Source: Terriglobia bacterium (GTDB lineage Bacteria; Acidobacteriota; Terriglobia; JAIQFV01). From it: 64,000 nucleotides of DNA. Position 1 is the first letter of the stretch; every line of letters begins with the position of its first letter. The translations under genes and the position numbers were made by a program. The stretch covers positions 26,385-90,384 of the forward strand of contig JAQUPQ010000013.1 in assembly GCA_028716525.1 (NCBI GenBank). Direction: 5' to 3'. Shown here piece by piece: positions 9,216 to 19,290 of the stretch. The notes beneath the pieces were generated by a model that saw only the letters and a program-made list of their open reading frames with translations, did no database searches and was not told the DNA's origin.

Positions 9216-10289
9216 ATGCGTCGCGGGTGTGTCCTATTTCTAGCTGTGATGTGCGGCTGCTTGGCGGCAAGCCGCCTGGCGGCCGATTACATCAAAGGAG
9301 CCAGCTACTTCGCTCAGGGAAAATACGATCTCGCCATCAAAGAGTACGAAGAAGAATTGCGCCTCGATCCGGCATACGTTCAAGGGCATTACATCGTCGG
9401 TCTGTGTTACGCCCGTTTGCAGAATTACGACAAAGCGATTGCCGCGCTCTCCCAAGCTCAAGCCCTCGACAAAAAGGATTTTCAAATAGCGCTGGCGCTG
9501 GCCCAAGCTTATTTTGACGCGCATCGGTATGCCGACCTGAAGGAGGCGCTCAACACCGCATCGTTGAATGCCCAAAATCCCGCCGATTTGAACAAGCTGA
9601 AATTTCTGAGCGCCACGGCGCTGTTTAACCAGGAGGATTACACCCAGGCGCTTCCGGAGCTTCATGCCGCATTGGCGAGCAATCCCAAGGACGCGGTGCT
9701 TCTCTCTGAGATCGGCATTGCTCAATTTCACCTCAAGAATTACGACGAAGCCATTGCGGCGCTCACGAAGGCCGTCGCGGAAAAGCCGGACGATGCCCAG
9801 ACCGCGCTGTTTTTGGGTGAGTCGTATTTTGCCCGGGCCTTGGCCCTTACTCCCGGACGCGAACGAACAATGGGATTCACTGAAGGCTTTCGGCTGGGAG
9901 AAAAATGGGCCGTGAAGCAGCCGCAAAATTTCGATGCCGTTTCATTGGCGGGACGTGCCGCGTTGGCGCTCAAGAACTATTCTCAAGCCGAATCCTTTCT
10001 CAAGCGAGCCGTCCAACTGCAGCCGGATTCCGCCGTGGCGCAATTCAGCTTGGGACAAGCGTATGCCTTCGAAGGCAAGCTGGCGGATGCCGAGTCGGCT
10101 CTGACCAAGGCATCGGCCAGTCTGTCGAATGAGCCGGCGCTTTATTCCATACTGGGTTTTGTTCTGGAAAAAGAGAACAAGCTGGAGGCCGCCCAAGCCG
10201 CCTACGAGAAGGCGAACTCCTTGAGCCCGAGCAAGGAAACACAGTCCTCCTTGGACCGGGTCAAGCAAAAGATCGGTTCCAGCCATTAA
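9216..10289 (+). CDS. Secreted/periplasmic TPR-repeat protein
   Basis: Signal peptide followed by repeated TPR motifs (YDLAIKEYEEELRLDPAYVQGHYIVGLCYARLQNYDKAIAAL...). Confidence 0.88.
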   Translation: MRRGCVLFLAVMCGCLAASRLAADYIKGASYFAQGKYDLAIKEYEEELRLDPAYVQGHYIVGLCYARLQNYDKAIAALSQAQALDKKDFQIALALAQAYFDAHRYADLKEALNTASLNAQNPADLNKLKFLSATALFNQEDYTQALPELHAALASNPKDAVLLSEIGIAQFHLKNYDEAIAALTKAVAEKPDDAQTALFLGESYFARALALTPGRERTMGFTEGFRLGEKWAVKQPQNFDAVSLAGRAALALKNYSQAESFLKRAVQLQPDSAVAQFSLGQAYAFEGKLADAESALTKASASLSNEPALYSILGFVLEKENKLEAAQAAYEKANSLSPSKETQSSLDRVKQKIGSSH

Positions 10290-10316
10290 GCGAAAACCCC
10301 ATCGGGACAGAAAGCC

Positions 10317-11333
10317 ATGGATCTCTTAACCCGTGTCAAAACGCGAGCCCGTAAAAACACGCAGCACATTGTGTTGTCGGAGGGCGAAGACGATCGCACG
10401 TTGCAGGCGGCCGAGCAGATTGTGGATCAAAAGCTGGCCCGCCTGACGGTGCTGGGCGACGAGGCGGCGGTGCGGGCGCGTTCCAAAGAAATTCGCGTGA
10501 ACTTGGAGGGGGTGACGCTGGTGTCGCCGCGGGAATCGGCGCTGCGCAAGAAATTTGTGGATCTTTATTACGAATCGCGACGCGCCAAGGGTACGACCCA
10601 CGAAGAAGCGGAAAAGGATTTGCTGGATCCCATGTTTTTTGCCGCCATGATGGTGGCCACCGGCGAGGCGGACGGAACCGTGGGCGGAGCCTGTCACACC
10701 ACGGCGCACACGGTTCGGGCAGCCTTGCGGTGCATCGGCCCGAAGCCGGGATGTTCCATTGTCTCCAGTTTCTTTCTGATGGTGCTGCCGGAGTCGGCGG
10801 GGCGGTCCGCCCTGGGCGTGGAAGGGGCGTTGGTGTATGCCGATTGCGCTGTGGTGCCCAATCCCACGGCCCCGCAACTGGCCGACATTGCCATCGCGGC
10901 GGCCGAAAGCGCGCGAGTTTTTCTGGAAGCGGAGCCGCGAGTGGCCCTCCTGGCCTTCTCGACGAAAGGCAGCGCTCAAGACCCGCTGCTCGACAAGATC
11001 ATTGAGGCCGTACGCACCGCCCACGCCCGCGCACCGCAACTGGCGGTGGACGGCGAATTACAGGTGGACGCAGCGCTCCTTCCGGCGATCGCTCATTCCA
11101 AAGCACCCACCAGCCCGCTTCAAGGGCGGGCCAATACGCTGGTTTTTCCGGATTTGAATGCGGGGAATATTGCCTACAAACTGACGGAACGATTGGCCGG
11201 CGCCACCGCCATCGGACCATTGCTCCAAGGACTCCTCAAGCCTGCCAACGATCTGTCGAGAGGCTGCTCCTGGCAAGACATCGTCAATGTGACGGCGATT
11301 ACCGCTGTGCAAGCCCAAGCCGCCGGATCTTGA
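10317..11333 (+). CDS. pta: Phosphate acetyltransferase
   Basis: [36 protein letters not shown]...[32 protein letters not shown]...[27 protein letters not shown] domain. Confidence 0.93.
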   Translation: MDLLTRVKTRARKNTQHIVLSEGEDDRTLQAAEQIVDQKLARLTVLGDEAAVRARSKEIRVNLEGVTLVSPRESALRKKFVDLYYESRRAKGTTHEEAEKDLLDPMFFAAMMVATGEADGTVGGACHTTAHTVRAALRCIGPKPGCSIVSSFFLMVLPESAGRSALGVEGALVYADCAVVPNPTAPQLADIAIAAAESARVFLEAEPRVALLAFSTKGSAQDPLLDKIIEAVRTAHARAPQLAVDGELQVDAALLPAIAHSKAPTSPLQGRANTLVFPDLNAGNIAYKLTERLAGATAIGPLLQGLLKPANDLSRGCSWQDIVNVTAITAVQAQAAGS

Positions 11334-11458
11334 GGCGCCTGAAGGGCGTACCCGGCGGCAAACCCACAGCTACACGTCAATTCACACGATTCGAGAGAAG
11401 GATATCCCGCGGCCAGTTGTCCGCTTCGATTCCGCCCCTGCAGGCGGAGACGCGCGGT

Positions 11459-11773
11459 TCAATTGGCCGGGTTGTCTGAGGAAAGAGCCCCACGTCGGGC
11501 CTGAAAGCACTCGCGACAATATACGGGCCGGCCTTGCGACGGCCGGAACGGGACCGTCGTTTGTCGTCCGCATTGCGAACACAGCGCTTGTGTTTCCACA
11601 CGCGGCGCGACCACGTCGCCGCTGCCGGCGGAACGCTGTTTGGCCTTACAGGCCTTGCATCGGCGGGGTTCGTTCTTGAAGTTCTTGTCGTGGAAGAAAA
11701 GCTGTTCGCCTGCCGTGAAGACGAACTCTTGTTGGCATTCCACACAAACCAGCGTTCGATCCTGGTAATCCAT
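11459..11773 (-). CDS. Small zinc-ribbon protein (zf-trcl plus CxxC-x17-CxxC domain)
   Basis: MDYQDRTLVCVECQQEFVFTAGEQLFFHDKNFKNEPRRCKACKAKQR...CSQCGRQTTVPFRPSQGRPVYCREC; the final pair is spaced exactly 17 residues apart. Confidence 0.75.
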   Translation of the reverse strand: MDYQDRTLVCVECQQEFVFTAGEQLFFHDKNFKNEPRRCKACKAKQRSAGSGDVVAPRVETQALCSQCGRQTTVPFRPSQGRPVYCRECFQARRGALSSDNPAN

Positions 11774-11960
11774 AGGGACACTCCATGAATAAACCCTCCC
11801 TCCATTCCCGGCTTCTGTGCTCCAGGCAGAGTGAAACGGAACATGGATTCGGAATGAATAGGAGAGTTCAGGAATTCCGTCGGGATCACCGCGCATCCAC
11901 GGCAGACGGATGAACGGGCAGTGCTACGACTTCCAATAAACCTCAGCGGGAACTGCGATT

Positions 11961-11986
11961 CGGGGAACTCTTAGTCTGGTTCCCCG
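11961..11986 (-). terminator. Hairpin downstream of rpsU (possible terminator)
   Basis: Perfect inverted repeat CGGGGAAC-N10-GTTCCCCG just after the rpsU stop; no clear U-tract on the minus strand. Confidence 0.4.
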
Positions 11987-11990
11987 TTAT

Positions 11991-12191
11991 TTAGGAGTCA
12001 ATCTCGCGTCTCGCCTTCTTCCTATTACGTTTTCTGGCTAACGCCTGCTTGACACGTTTTTTTTCGCCAGGCTTCATATAGAAGGAGTGACGCTTCACTT
12101 CCTTGATGATGTCCTCCTGTTGGACTTTTCGCTTGAAGCGTCGCAAGGCATTCTCTATACTTTCGCCTTCTTGAAGTCGGACCTCAGCCAA
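11991..12191 (-). CDS. rpsU: 30S ribosomal protein S21
   Basis: MAEVRLQEGESIENALRRFKRKVQQEDIIKEVKRHSFYMKPGEKKRVKQALARKRNRKKARR. Confidence 0.96.
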   Translation of the reverse strand: MAEVRLQEGESIENALRRFKRKVQQEDIIKEVKRHSFYMKPGEKKRVKQALARKRNRKKARREIDS

Positions 12192-12349
12192 TCGCTAACA
12201 CCTCCAATTTGAGGGAGACTACCCAAAACAACCCAATCCTTCTACTAGAATGCCGTGGTGGTGTCAAGCGGAAACTTGCGCGATGAGGCCGTCAAATCGG
12301 TGGATTTCGGGGGTTGCGGATTCATTCCAGCCCCCTTGAGGAGGCGAAG

Positions 12350-12760
12350 ATGAGCGAGACATTCGTGGCCAGTCGTTGGACTCGAGGCAATCGCATTTTT
12401 CCGATTAAAATTGAAGTGTCCCCCATGCAGGTCGTTAAGATCAAACGCCATTTGCTGTCTTCCGATGAAGAGTCGGTCAACATCAATCAGGTGGCTTCAG
12501 TGCGCATTAAGACGGGCATTATTTGGTCGGATATCTGGATTGAGTCCACGGGCGGCTCTGATCCCATCTTCAGTCATGGTCACCGTAAACGGGATGCCCG
12601 CCGCATCAAGGAGTTGGTGGAGCAGTATCAATCGGAATATCGGCGCGGCTCCGCCGACATTGCGGTCAGTGAAGGAAACACCAAGACCTGCCCCTATTGC
12701 GCCGAAACCATCAAGGCCGCGGCCAAAGTGTGCCGCTTCTGCGGGAAAGAATTGACGTAA
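12350..12760 (+). CDS. Hypothetical protein with PH-like N-terminal region and C-terminal zinc ribbon
   Basis: C-terminal CPYCAETIKAAAKVCRFCGKEL zinc ribbon; start at MSETFVASRW. Confidence 0.7.
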   Translation: MSETFVASRWTRGNRIFPIKIEVSPMQVVKIKRHLLSSDEESVNINQVASVRIKTGIIWSDIWIESTGGSDPIFSHGHRKRDARRIKELVEQYQSEYRRGSADIAVSEGNTKTCPYCAETIKAAAKVCRFCGKELT

Positions 12761-12838
12761 ACCGGTTCGAGACGCCGGGGCCGGGAAGCAGCATTCTCTA
12801 CGCGGATGAGCCCGGTCCGATGAGTCTTCAGCCGGGCT

Positions 12839-14215
12839 TCAAACTCTGCTGGCTTCCCGATCGCGGTAAAAGAAGTACACAATCAGGCCCGAAGCCAGCC
12901 ATCCCAGCCCAATCAAGATGGCGTGCCACGACAGATAATAGAGTTCCCCCAAGACTCCGAGTAGCGCCAGAATGCAAGGCAGAGGTTGCCCCGCGATGGA
13001 AAGGGGAATGCGGAAGGGTCGCGTCAGCGTGGGTCGCTTGTGTCGCAAGATAAGAACCGAGATGTTGACGAACACGAAGACCACGAGAGCGGCAAAGACC
13101 CCGGCGGAAGCCACTACCGAAAGATTTCCGGTCAACGCAAAGCCCGTACCCAACAAACCCAAGAGGATTGTTCCCACGGTCGGGGATTGAAATCGGGGAT
13201 GCACGGTGGCGAAGAAACGCGGCAGTTTGTGGTGACGCGCCATGGCCAGTCCGACGCGAGGGGCTCCCAGCAGACACCCGATGCCGGAAGTGGCGGTGGC
13301 GGCGATCCCGACCACCGCAATGAATGCCGGGGCCAAATGGGCGAACAGGCTCTTGGTCGACAACAGCGTTTTGATGGCGGTCGCGAGCGGCGCGTCGAGA
13401 TTCGGTAACACCCTCCAATCCACGATACGCACGCTGGTCCATCCCACCAGAGTGTAAAGCAGCACCACGGCGAGCACCGACGTGATCGTGGCCAGGGGAA
13501 CATCCCGGCGCGGATTGCGCGCCTCCTCCGCCAACATGCAAATGGCATCGATGTGTGTCTGCCCGAACGCCAACAGAGCTGCCGCGGCCACCACACCCGT
13601 CCAGCCGAACGGCATGAAAGGGATTTGGGCGGGGGGCGAAGGTCTGATGGCCGCATGAATTCCCAAAACAACAAACAGGACCAGCGCCAAGACTTTCAGC
13701 AGCACCAAAGTATTGATGACGTGTTTGGAAAGCTTCAGCCCGAAATAAAGCAAGAATGTTGTGAGCAATCCGATCAACGCCGCCCAGGTGGTGGCGCTGA
13801 AACCGGCGTAGAGATAGCGCGCATACAAACCGAATCCCAACCACACGGCGGAACCTACGATGACGTACTGGGTCATCAGAGTCCACCCCGCCACAATCGA
13901 AACGAAATCGCCCCAGCGTGGCGAAAACGTGGAGAAGGCTTCGCGGCAGTACACATACGACGCGCCGGCGTCGGGAAACATCCCGGCGAGTTCGGCAAAG
14001 CTCAACGCCGTCAGCAGGGCCACCACTCCCGCGATCAGGAAACTGACAAACAACGCCGGGCCGGCGCGGCCCGCAGCCACACCCGTCAGCACGAAAATAC
14101 CCGCTCCCACCAGCGCGGCCACGCCGATGCACCAGAGATCGAAAAACGTGAGTTGACCTGAGAGTTTTGCTTCCTTCGAATCGGCGCCGGGGGAGGAGGG
14201 GCTGTTCATTCTCAT
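12839..14215 (-). CDS. APC-superfamily amino acid permease
   Basis: LTFFDLWCIGVAALVGAGIFVLTGVAAGRAGPALFVSFLIAGVVALLTALSFAELAGMFPDAGASYVYCREAF; about 12 TM segments. Confidence 0.92.
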   Translation of the reverse strand: MRMNSPSSPGADSKEAKLSGQLTFFDLWCIGVAALVGAGIFVLTGVAAGRAGPALFVSFLIAGVVALLTALSFAELAGMFPDAGASYVYCREAFSTFSPRWGDFVSIVAGWTLMTQYVIVGSAVWLGFGLYARYLYAGFSATTWAALIGLLTTFLLYFGLKLSKHVINTLVLLKVLALVLFVVLGIHAAIRPSPPAQIPFMPFGWTGVVAAAALLAFGQTHIDAICMLAEEARNPRRDVPLATITSVLAVVLLYTLVGWTSVRIVDWRVLPNLDAPLATAIKTLLSTKSLFAHLAPAFIAVVGIAATATSGIGCLLGAPRVGLAMARHHKLPRFFATVHPRFQSPTVGTILLGLLGTGFALTGNLSVVASAGVFAALVVFVFVNISVLILRHKRPTLTRPFRIPLSIAGQPLPCILALLGVLGELYYLSWHAILIGLGWLASGLIVYFFYRDREASRV

Positions 14216-14368
14216 GAAGTGGCGTGAATCCAGGAGTTGATGAGCAACAGGTGAATGGCTCAATCCTGGTTTAGAAACGCTTGGGACTATGAAAGGAATC
14301 CGGAAAGACGCGAAGAGCAAATCCGCGCAATCATTGCTGTGAGCCTTCTGTACCGCGGCGGCTGCAGA

Positions 14369-16309
14369 CTAGATGGCGCGGCGAAGGGCCGCATCCAGGG
14401 CCTTCTCATTCACTTTCACGGTACCGCTTTTGATGCTCCGATCCAAGAGATCGTCCTGGAATGCCTGAAAGGCTTCGGTTCGTTTTTGGTCGAGCAATTG
14501 GACGGTAAATGATGCTTTGGCCTTTTGAAAATCCTCGGGTTTGACTTCTTCCTTGGTTTTGACGCGGAACACAATGAACTTGTTTCCGAGCGGCAAGGCT
14601 CCGGAGGTGTCTCCCGGCTTCATGCTGAATGCCGAAGCGGTAATCTCCTGAGTGTTCCCCAAGGTTTTCTCAGTCGCATACCGTTTGAAAGGCTCGGAGG
14701 TTTCGGCTTTGGCCCCCGCGGCTTTGGCGGCCGCCAGGAAATCCTTGGCTTTGGAGGCGGTCTGTGCAAACGCGGCGGCTTTCTGCTTGGCCGCATCCTG
14801 GGATTTATCCTGCTTGTAAGCCGCTTCGACTTTGGCTCGAACCTCTTCGAACTGGGGTGTGTGTGCGGGTTTAATTTCGAGGACTTCGGGGATGACAAAT
14901 CCCGGTCCGACACGGACCGGCGCACCCACTTTGTTCAAGGCTGTGCCGAAAACGCTCTTTTCGAAATCCGGATTGCTGCCAATGTCGGGCACCGATTCGC
15001 CCAGGGTGAACAACGGCGTTTCCCGAACCTCGGCGCCAAACTGCCGGGCTACACCCTCCAGGTCATTCGGTCTCGACGCGAGTGCGGAGAAAATATTATT
15101 GGCTTCGGCGCTTCCTTCCTGATCCGCTTTTTGCGCCATGTAGGTCGGCCGGATTTGCTCTTTAGCTTCCTCGAAACTCAACGTGTGAGCCGCTTCCTTC
15201 GCGGTGACCTTGATGATATGAAAACCGAACGGGGATTGGACCAGATCGCTGACCGCTCCCACGCCCAGTGAGAATGCGGCTTGCTTGAATTCGTCCACGA
15301 AGGGGCTTTCCTGGTTTATCCATCCGAGATCGCCGCCGGCTGTTTTGGAAGTCCTATCATCGGAGTATTGTCGGGCGAGCTGAGCAAAATCTCCGCCCGC
15401 TCGAACTTGCGCCAACACCTCCACGGCTTTTTGCCGAAGCGCGGCAATCTCTTCCGGCGTCTTTCCAGGGGTGGCGAAAAGGATGTGGCTGACGCGGATG
15501 CGATCACTCACAAAATATCGGGTGCGGTTTTGTTGGTAATACTGTTGCAAATCCGCATCCGTGACCTTGAGGGTCGAGCGGACTTTGTTCAGGTCCACCA
15601 GCACATACTTGGCGCGGCGTTGTTCACCCGTTTGAAATTTCTGAGTATTCGCTTGAAAGTATTTCTTCAATTCTGCGTCGTCCGTCTTCATGGTCTTTTG
15701 AATTTCCACCGGATCAAAGAGGGCGTATTCCACACTGACCTTCTCATTGGCGTCGCGATAAGCCTTCTCAACTTCGTCCGGCGTAACCAGGATGCCGTCA
15801 GTGATGAGGTGTTTCAGTTTTTCGATGATAATTTGCTGCCGTTCGCCCGTTTCAAATTCATCAATTGAAGAACCATTTTGTTCAAGCACGCGTTGATAAA
15901 TCTGCATGTTGAAGGAGCCGCCCATTTGCTGGAACAGCGGATAGGCTAAAATGCGGTCCCGGACCTCTCGATCACTGGCGGTCAGGCCGTATTTTTCCGC
16001 TTCCTGATAAAGCAATTTCTGCGTGATCAAGTCATCCAACAGTTGCCTCGGAATGCCCAACTGCTTCAGAAAGTTCATATCCTTTGGATAATTCGGGTTT
16101 TTCAAAAGCCGTTTCAACGAGACGGCGTACTCGGGGACGAGAATTTGCGCGGAACCGACTTGCGCGATAGTTTGGGTGGCACTCGTCTCGTCGGTAGTAG
16201 TGATTCCGGTGGGAATAAAGAAAACCACCATGCCCACGGCCGTAAAACCCGTAATGATGGCCAAGATCCATTTCGAGGCGGCCTTCTGTTTGCGGAATAG
16301 ATCAAGCAT
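14369..16309 (-). CDS. Membrane-anchored peptidyl-prolyl cis-trans isomerase (PpiD/SurA-like, rotamase domain)
   Basis: MLDLFRKQKAASKWILAIITGFTAVGMVVFFIPTG TM anchor, SurA_N-like region, parvulin domain RVSHILFATPGKTPEEIAALRQKAVEVLAQVRAGGDFAQLARQYSDD. Confidence 0.92.
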   Translation of the reverse strand: MLDLFRKQKAASKWILAIITGFTAVGMVVFFIPTGITTTDETSATQTIAQVGSAQILVPEYAVSLKRLLKNPNYPKDMNFLKQLGIPRQLLDDLITQKLLYQEAEKYGLTASDREVRDRILAYPLFQQMGGSFNMQIYQRVLEQNGSSIDEFETGERQQIIIEKLKHLITDGILVTPDEVEKAYRDANEKVSVEYALFDPVEIQKTMKTDDAELKKYFQANTQKFQTGEQRRAKYVLVDLNKVRSTLKVTDADLQQYYQQNRTRYFVSDRIRVSHILFATPGKTPEEIAALRQKAVEVLAQVRAGGDFAQLARQYSDDRTSKTAGGDLGWINQESPFVDEFKQAAFSLGVGAVSDLVQSPFGFHIIKVTAKEAAHTLSFEEAKEQIRPTYMAQKADQEGSAEANNIFSALASRPNDLEGVARQFGAEVRETPLFTLGESVPDIGSNPDFEKSVFGTALNKVGAPVRVGPGFVIPEVLEIKPAHTPQFEEVRAKVEAAYKQDKSQDAAKQKAAAFAQTASKAKDFLAAAKAAGAKAETSEPFKRYATEKTLGNTQEITASAFSMKPGDTSGALPLGNKFIVFRVKTKEEVKPEDFQKAKASFTVQLLDQKRTEAFQAFQDDLLDRSIKSGTVKVNEKALDAALRRAI

Positions 16310-16862
16310 GAATTGGCACTCCTTCCAAAACCTCGATTATATTCGAGCCTTTCGTATAGCTCAACGACAATCTTTACGGTTGCCCTGAAGATTACTTCGG
16401 GGACAGGTTTTCGAGGCGAGCGGGGTATCTCCTGGGGGGAGTTTCAAAAAAGTTGAAGTCCCATCTCGTCTGTGCTAATTTAAGGCGTTTGTTGGGGTTC
16501 GGGACGCTGCCGTGTCTGACTGCGGGCTCATTTCGGGTCTGCAGGCGCGGTCTTCCGAATTCTCGGGATTCTCAATTTCTTGGTTGTCGCGGTTTTTCAA
16601 AGGTTCCCTTTCAAAGGAGTGCGGATCCGTCGGTTCACACGTCCCGCGACGTAGTTGGTCGGTCGGTGTCCATCCGTCGTTCGCCACGCTCTGAAGGGTA
16701 TTTTTTTCGCGAATCGATCAGAACGGGACTGCTCGGCCTCCGTGTCGGGCGGTTTTTTCGCGAGCGGTGTGGCCCATGAGCGGGTGTGGAATCGGTTGCA
16801 CAGCCACCCACTGAAATTTCGAGATCAAATCTCCCGGCAAACAACGAAGGAGTCCTCACCGG

Positions 16863-17894
16863 ATGAACGTACGATCTCTCTTCAGTTTTTTCTCCAGTGA
16901 TCTGGCCATCGACCTCGGCACCGCCAACACCCTGGTGTTTGCCAAAGGCAAGGGGATTGTGGTGAACGAGCCGTCGATCGTGGTCATCAACCGCACCACC
17001 AACGAAGTGGAGGCGGTCGGCCACGAAGCCAAGGAAATGTTGGGACGGACGCCCGGAAATATTGCCGCCATTCGACCCTTGAAAGACGGGGTCATTGCCG
17101 ACTTCAAAGTCACCGAGCGCATGCTGAATTACTTCATTCAGCGGGCGCACAATCGCAAGATGTTGGTGCACCCGCGTATAGTCATCGGCGTGCCCAGTGA
17201 AATCACGCAGGTCGAAAAACGTGCGGTTATGGACTCGGCTTTTCGCGCCAAGGCCAGCGAAGTTCACCTCGTGGAGCAAGCGATGGTCGCGGCCATCGGC
17301 GCGGGACTGCCCATTTCCGAGCCCTCCGGAAACATGATTGTCGACATCGGGGGCGGCACCACCGATATTGCCGTGATTTCACTCTCCGGAATTGTGTACA
17401 GCCGCTCGGTGCGAGTCGCCGGCAATGCCATGGACGAAGCCATCACGCAGTTCATGAAACGAAAATTCAACCTGCTGGTGGGAGAACGCACGGCGGAACT
17501 GATTAAGACCGGGATCGGTTCGGCCTATCCGCTGGACACACCGCTTACCCTGGAAATCAAAGGGCGAAATCTCATCGAAGGAATTCCCAAGACCGTTACG
17601 GTGACCGACGCGGAAATCCGCGAGTCGCTCAGTGAAAGCGTGGGCATCATTGTGAACGCCATCCGCGTGGCGCTGGAGCGTACGCCGCCGGAACTCTCGG
17701 CCGACATCAGCGACCGCGGCATCATGCTGACGGGCGGCGGGGCGTTGCTTAAGAATCTGGACCGGCGCATCAGCGAGGAAACCGGACTGCCGGTATTTGT
17801 CGCCGACGATCCCTTGTGCTCCGTGGTGCTGGGAACCGGCAAGATGCTCGACGATTTCAAGCTCTTGCGCAAGATTTCGATCGATTATCAGTAG
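16863..17894 (+). CDS. mreB: Rod shape-determining protein MreB
   Basis: SSDLAIDLGTANTLVFAKGKGIVVNEPSIVVINRTTNEVEAVGHEAKEMLGRTPGNI...; actin-like ATPase signature. Confidence 0.98.
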   Translation: MNVRSLFSFFSSDLAIDLGTANTLVFAKGKGIVVNEPSIVVINRTTNEVEAVGHEAKEMLGRTPGNIAAIRPLKDGVIADFKVTERMLNYFIQRAHNRKMLVHPRIVIGVPSEITQVEKRAVMDSAFRAKASEVHLVEQAMVAAIGAGLPISEPSGNMIVDIGGGTTDIAVISLSGIVYSRSVRVAGNAMDEAITQFMKRKFNLLVGERTAELIKTGIGSAYPLDTPLTLEIKGRNLIEGIPKTVTVTDAEIRESLSESVGIIVNAIRVALERTPPELSADISDRGIMLTGGGALLKNLDRRISEETGLPVFVADDPLCSVVLGTGKMLDDFKLLRKISIDYQ

Positions 17895-17917
17895 CCGGAC
17901 CACACTCGAAAGACAAC

Positions 17918-18730
17918 ATGATTGATTTTCTGATTCGACAAAAGAACTGGACCCTGTTGGTAACGGCCACCCTCTTGCAGTTGGCGCTGTTGGGATCGCA
18001 GGCCAACGGCCGCGACAATGTGCGGCTGATTCAACTGTGGGTCAATGCCTTGATTGTTCCCGCCGAACAGGTCACTTTTCAAATCGCACATGGGCTTGGA
18101 AATACCTGGCACCGCTACGTCGGATTGCGCCAGGCGGCGGAAGAAAATCGCAGGCTGACCGCCCAGGTGCAGCAACTGACTTTGGATAAGAACCGTTTGG
18201 AAGGGGAAGTGGAATCCATCCGCGGTTTGCAAGGACTTTTGAATCTCAAGGAAGCGGTCCCCACCGAAACGGTGGCCGCCCAGGTCATCGGCAGTTCTCC
18301 CACTGACGCCTTTAAAACCGTCACCATCAACCGCGGTTCGCATGCCGGCCTGGGCAATAATCTTCCCGTCATCACCCCCAACGGTGTGGTGGGGCGCTTG
18401 GTGCGCGTGTATTCACGCTCCGCCGTGGTGCAACTGATTACCGACAGCGAGAGCGGCGTGGGCGTGGTGTTTCAGAATTCGCGGGTGCATGGAGTGGCCA
18501 AGGGCACGGGGGGATCGCGATTGGCCGTGGATTATGTCGTGAACGAAGAGAAGATTACTCCGGGCGAGGAAATTCGCACCTCCGGCGAGGATCGTCTCTA
18601 TCCCAAGGGTTTGTTGGTGGGACACGTGGTTTCGGTGGGATCAGGCAGGAACATTTTCAAGGCCATCGAAGCCGAACCGGCCGTGCGGTTCTCACAATTG
18701 GAAGACGTTTTGGTGATGAAACAGCAATGA
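17918..18730 (+). CDS. mreC: Rod shape-determining protein MreC
   Basis: N-terminal TM, coiled coil, AAQVIGSSPTDAFKTVTINRGSHAGLGNNLPVITPNGVVGRL; follows mreB. Confidence 0.95.
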   Translation: MIDFLIRQKNWTLLVTATLLQLALLGSQANGRDNVRLIQLWVNALIVPAEQVTFQIAHGLGNTWHRYVGLRQAAEENRRLTAQVQQLTLDKNRLEGEVESIRGLQGLLNLKEAVPTETVAAQVIGSSPTDAFKTVTINRGSHAGLGNNLPVITPNGVVGRLVRVYSRSAVVQLITDSESGVGVVFQNSRVHGVAKGTGGSRLAVDYVVNEEKITPGEEIRTSGEDRLYPKGLLVGHVVSVGSGRNIFKAIEAEPAVRFSQLEDVLVMKQQ

Positions 18731-19275
18731 CTCGGCCCCGCGGCGCGCCGCGGGGGCGCACTTCCATCAATGCCGGGTGGAACAGGAATTTCGGAATGCG
18801 CTTTTCCTTGGTGGTCGTGGCCTTGTTCATCCTGGTCGCCGTTTTTGTCCAGGCGAAGCTGCCGCTGTGGATCCCGTTCCTTTCGCGACTCGACCTCCCG
18901 CTGATTGTGGTCATTTACTTCGGACTCGCCCAGCGCCAGCCCACCCACGGATTGGTCATCGGCATGATCACCGGCTTGCTGCAGGACGGACTATCGCACG
19001 GGGCTTTGGGGATGAATGGCTTGACCAAAATGTTGGTGGGATTTCTGGCTTCCTCCATCAGCGGACGTGTGGAAGTCGATTATCCCGTGATTCGAATCGC
19101 CGCCTTGCTGGCTTTTTCGGTTTTGAATCTTTTGATCTTTATGCTCCTCGAAAAACTGTTTTTCGCGGCCCGATTCTCCTGGGCTCACTATCACTTGATC
19201 GATTCGCCGGTGCTGAATGCGGTGGTGGGATTCCCGATTTTTGTGCTGGCCGACCGGTATTTTCGAAGAGATTAG
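18727..19275 (+). CDS. mreD: Rod shape-determining protein MreD
   Basis: Multi-TM protein in the mreBCD position, ATGA overlap with mreC; GLLQDGLSHGALGMNGLTKMLVGFLAS. Confidence 0.9.
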   Translation: MTRPRGAPRGRTSINAGWNRNFGMRFSLVVVALFILVAVFVQAKLPLWIPFLSRLDLPLIVVIYFGLAQRQPTHGLVIGMITGLLQDGLSHGALGMNGLTKMLVGFLASSISGRVEVDYPVIRIAALLAFSVLNLLIFMLLEKLFFAARFSWAHYHLIDSPVLNAVVGFPIFVLADRYFRRD

Positions 19276-19290
19276 GCGGGCGTTGGACCC

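Noticed and set aside
12828-14132. 434-aa minus-strand ORF overlapping the APC permease in another frame
   Set aside because: Out-of-frame shadow of the permease (Cys/Arg/Gly-rich, no TM pattern).
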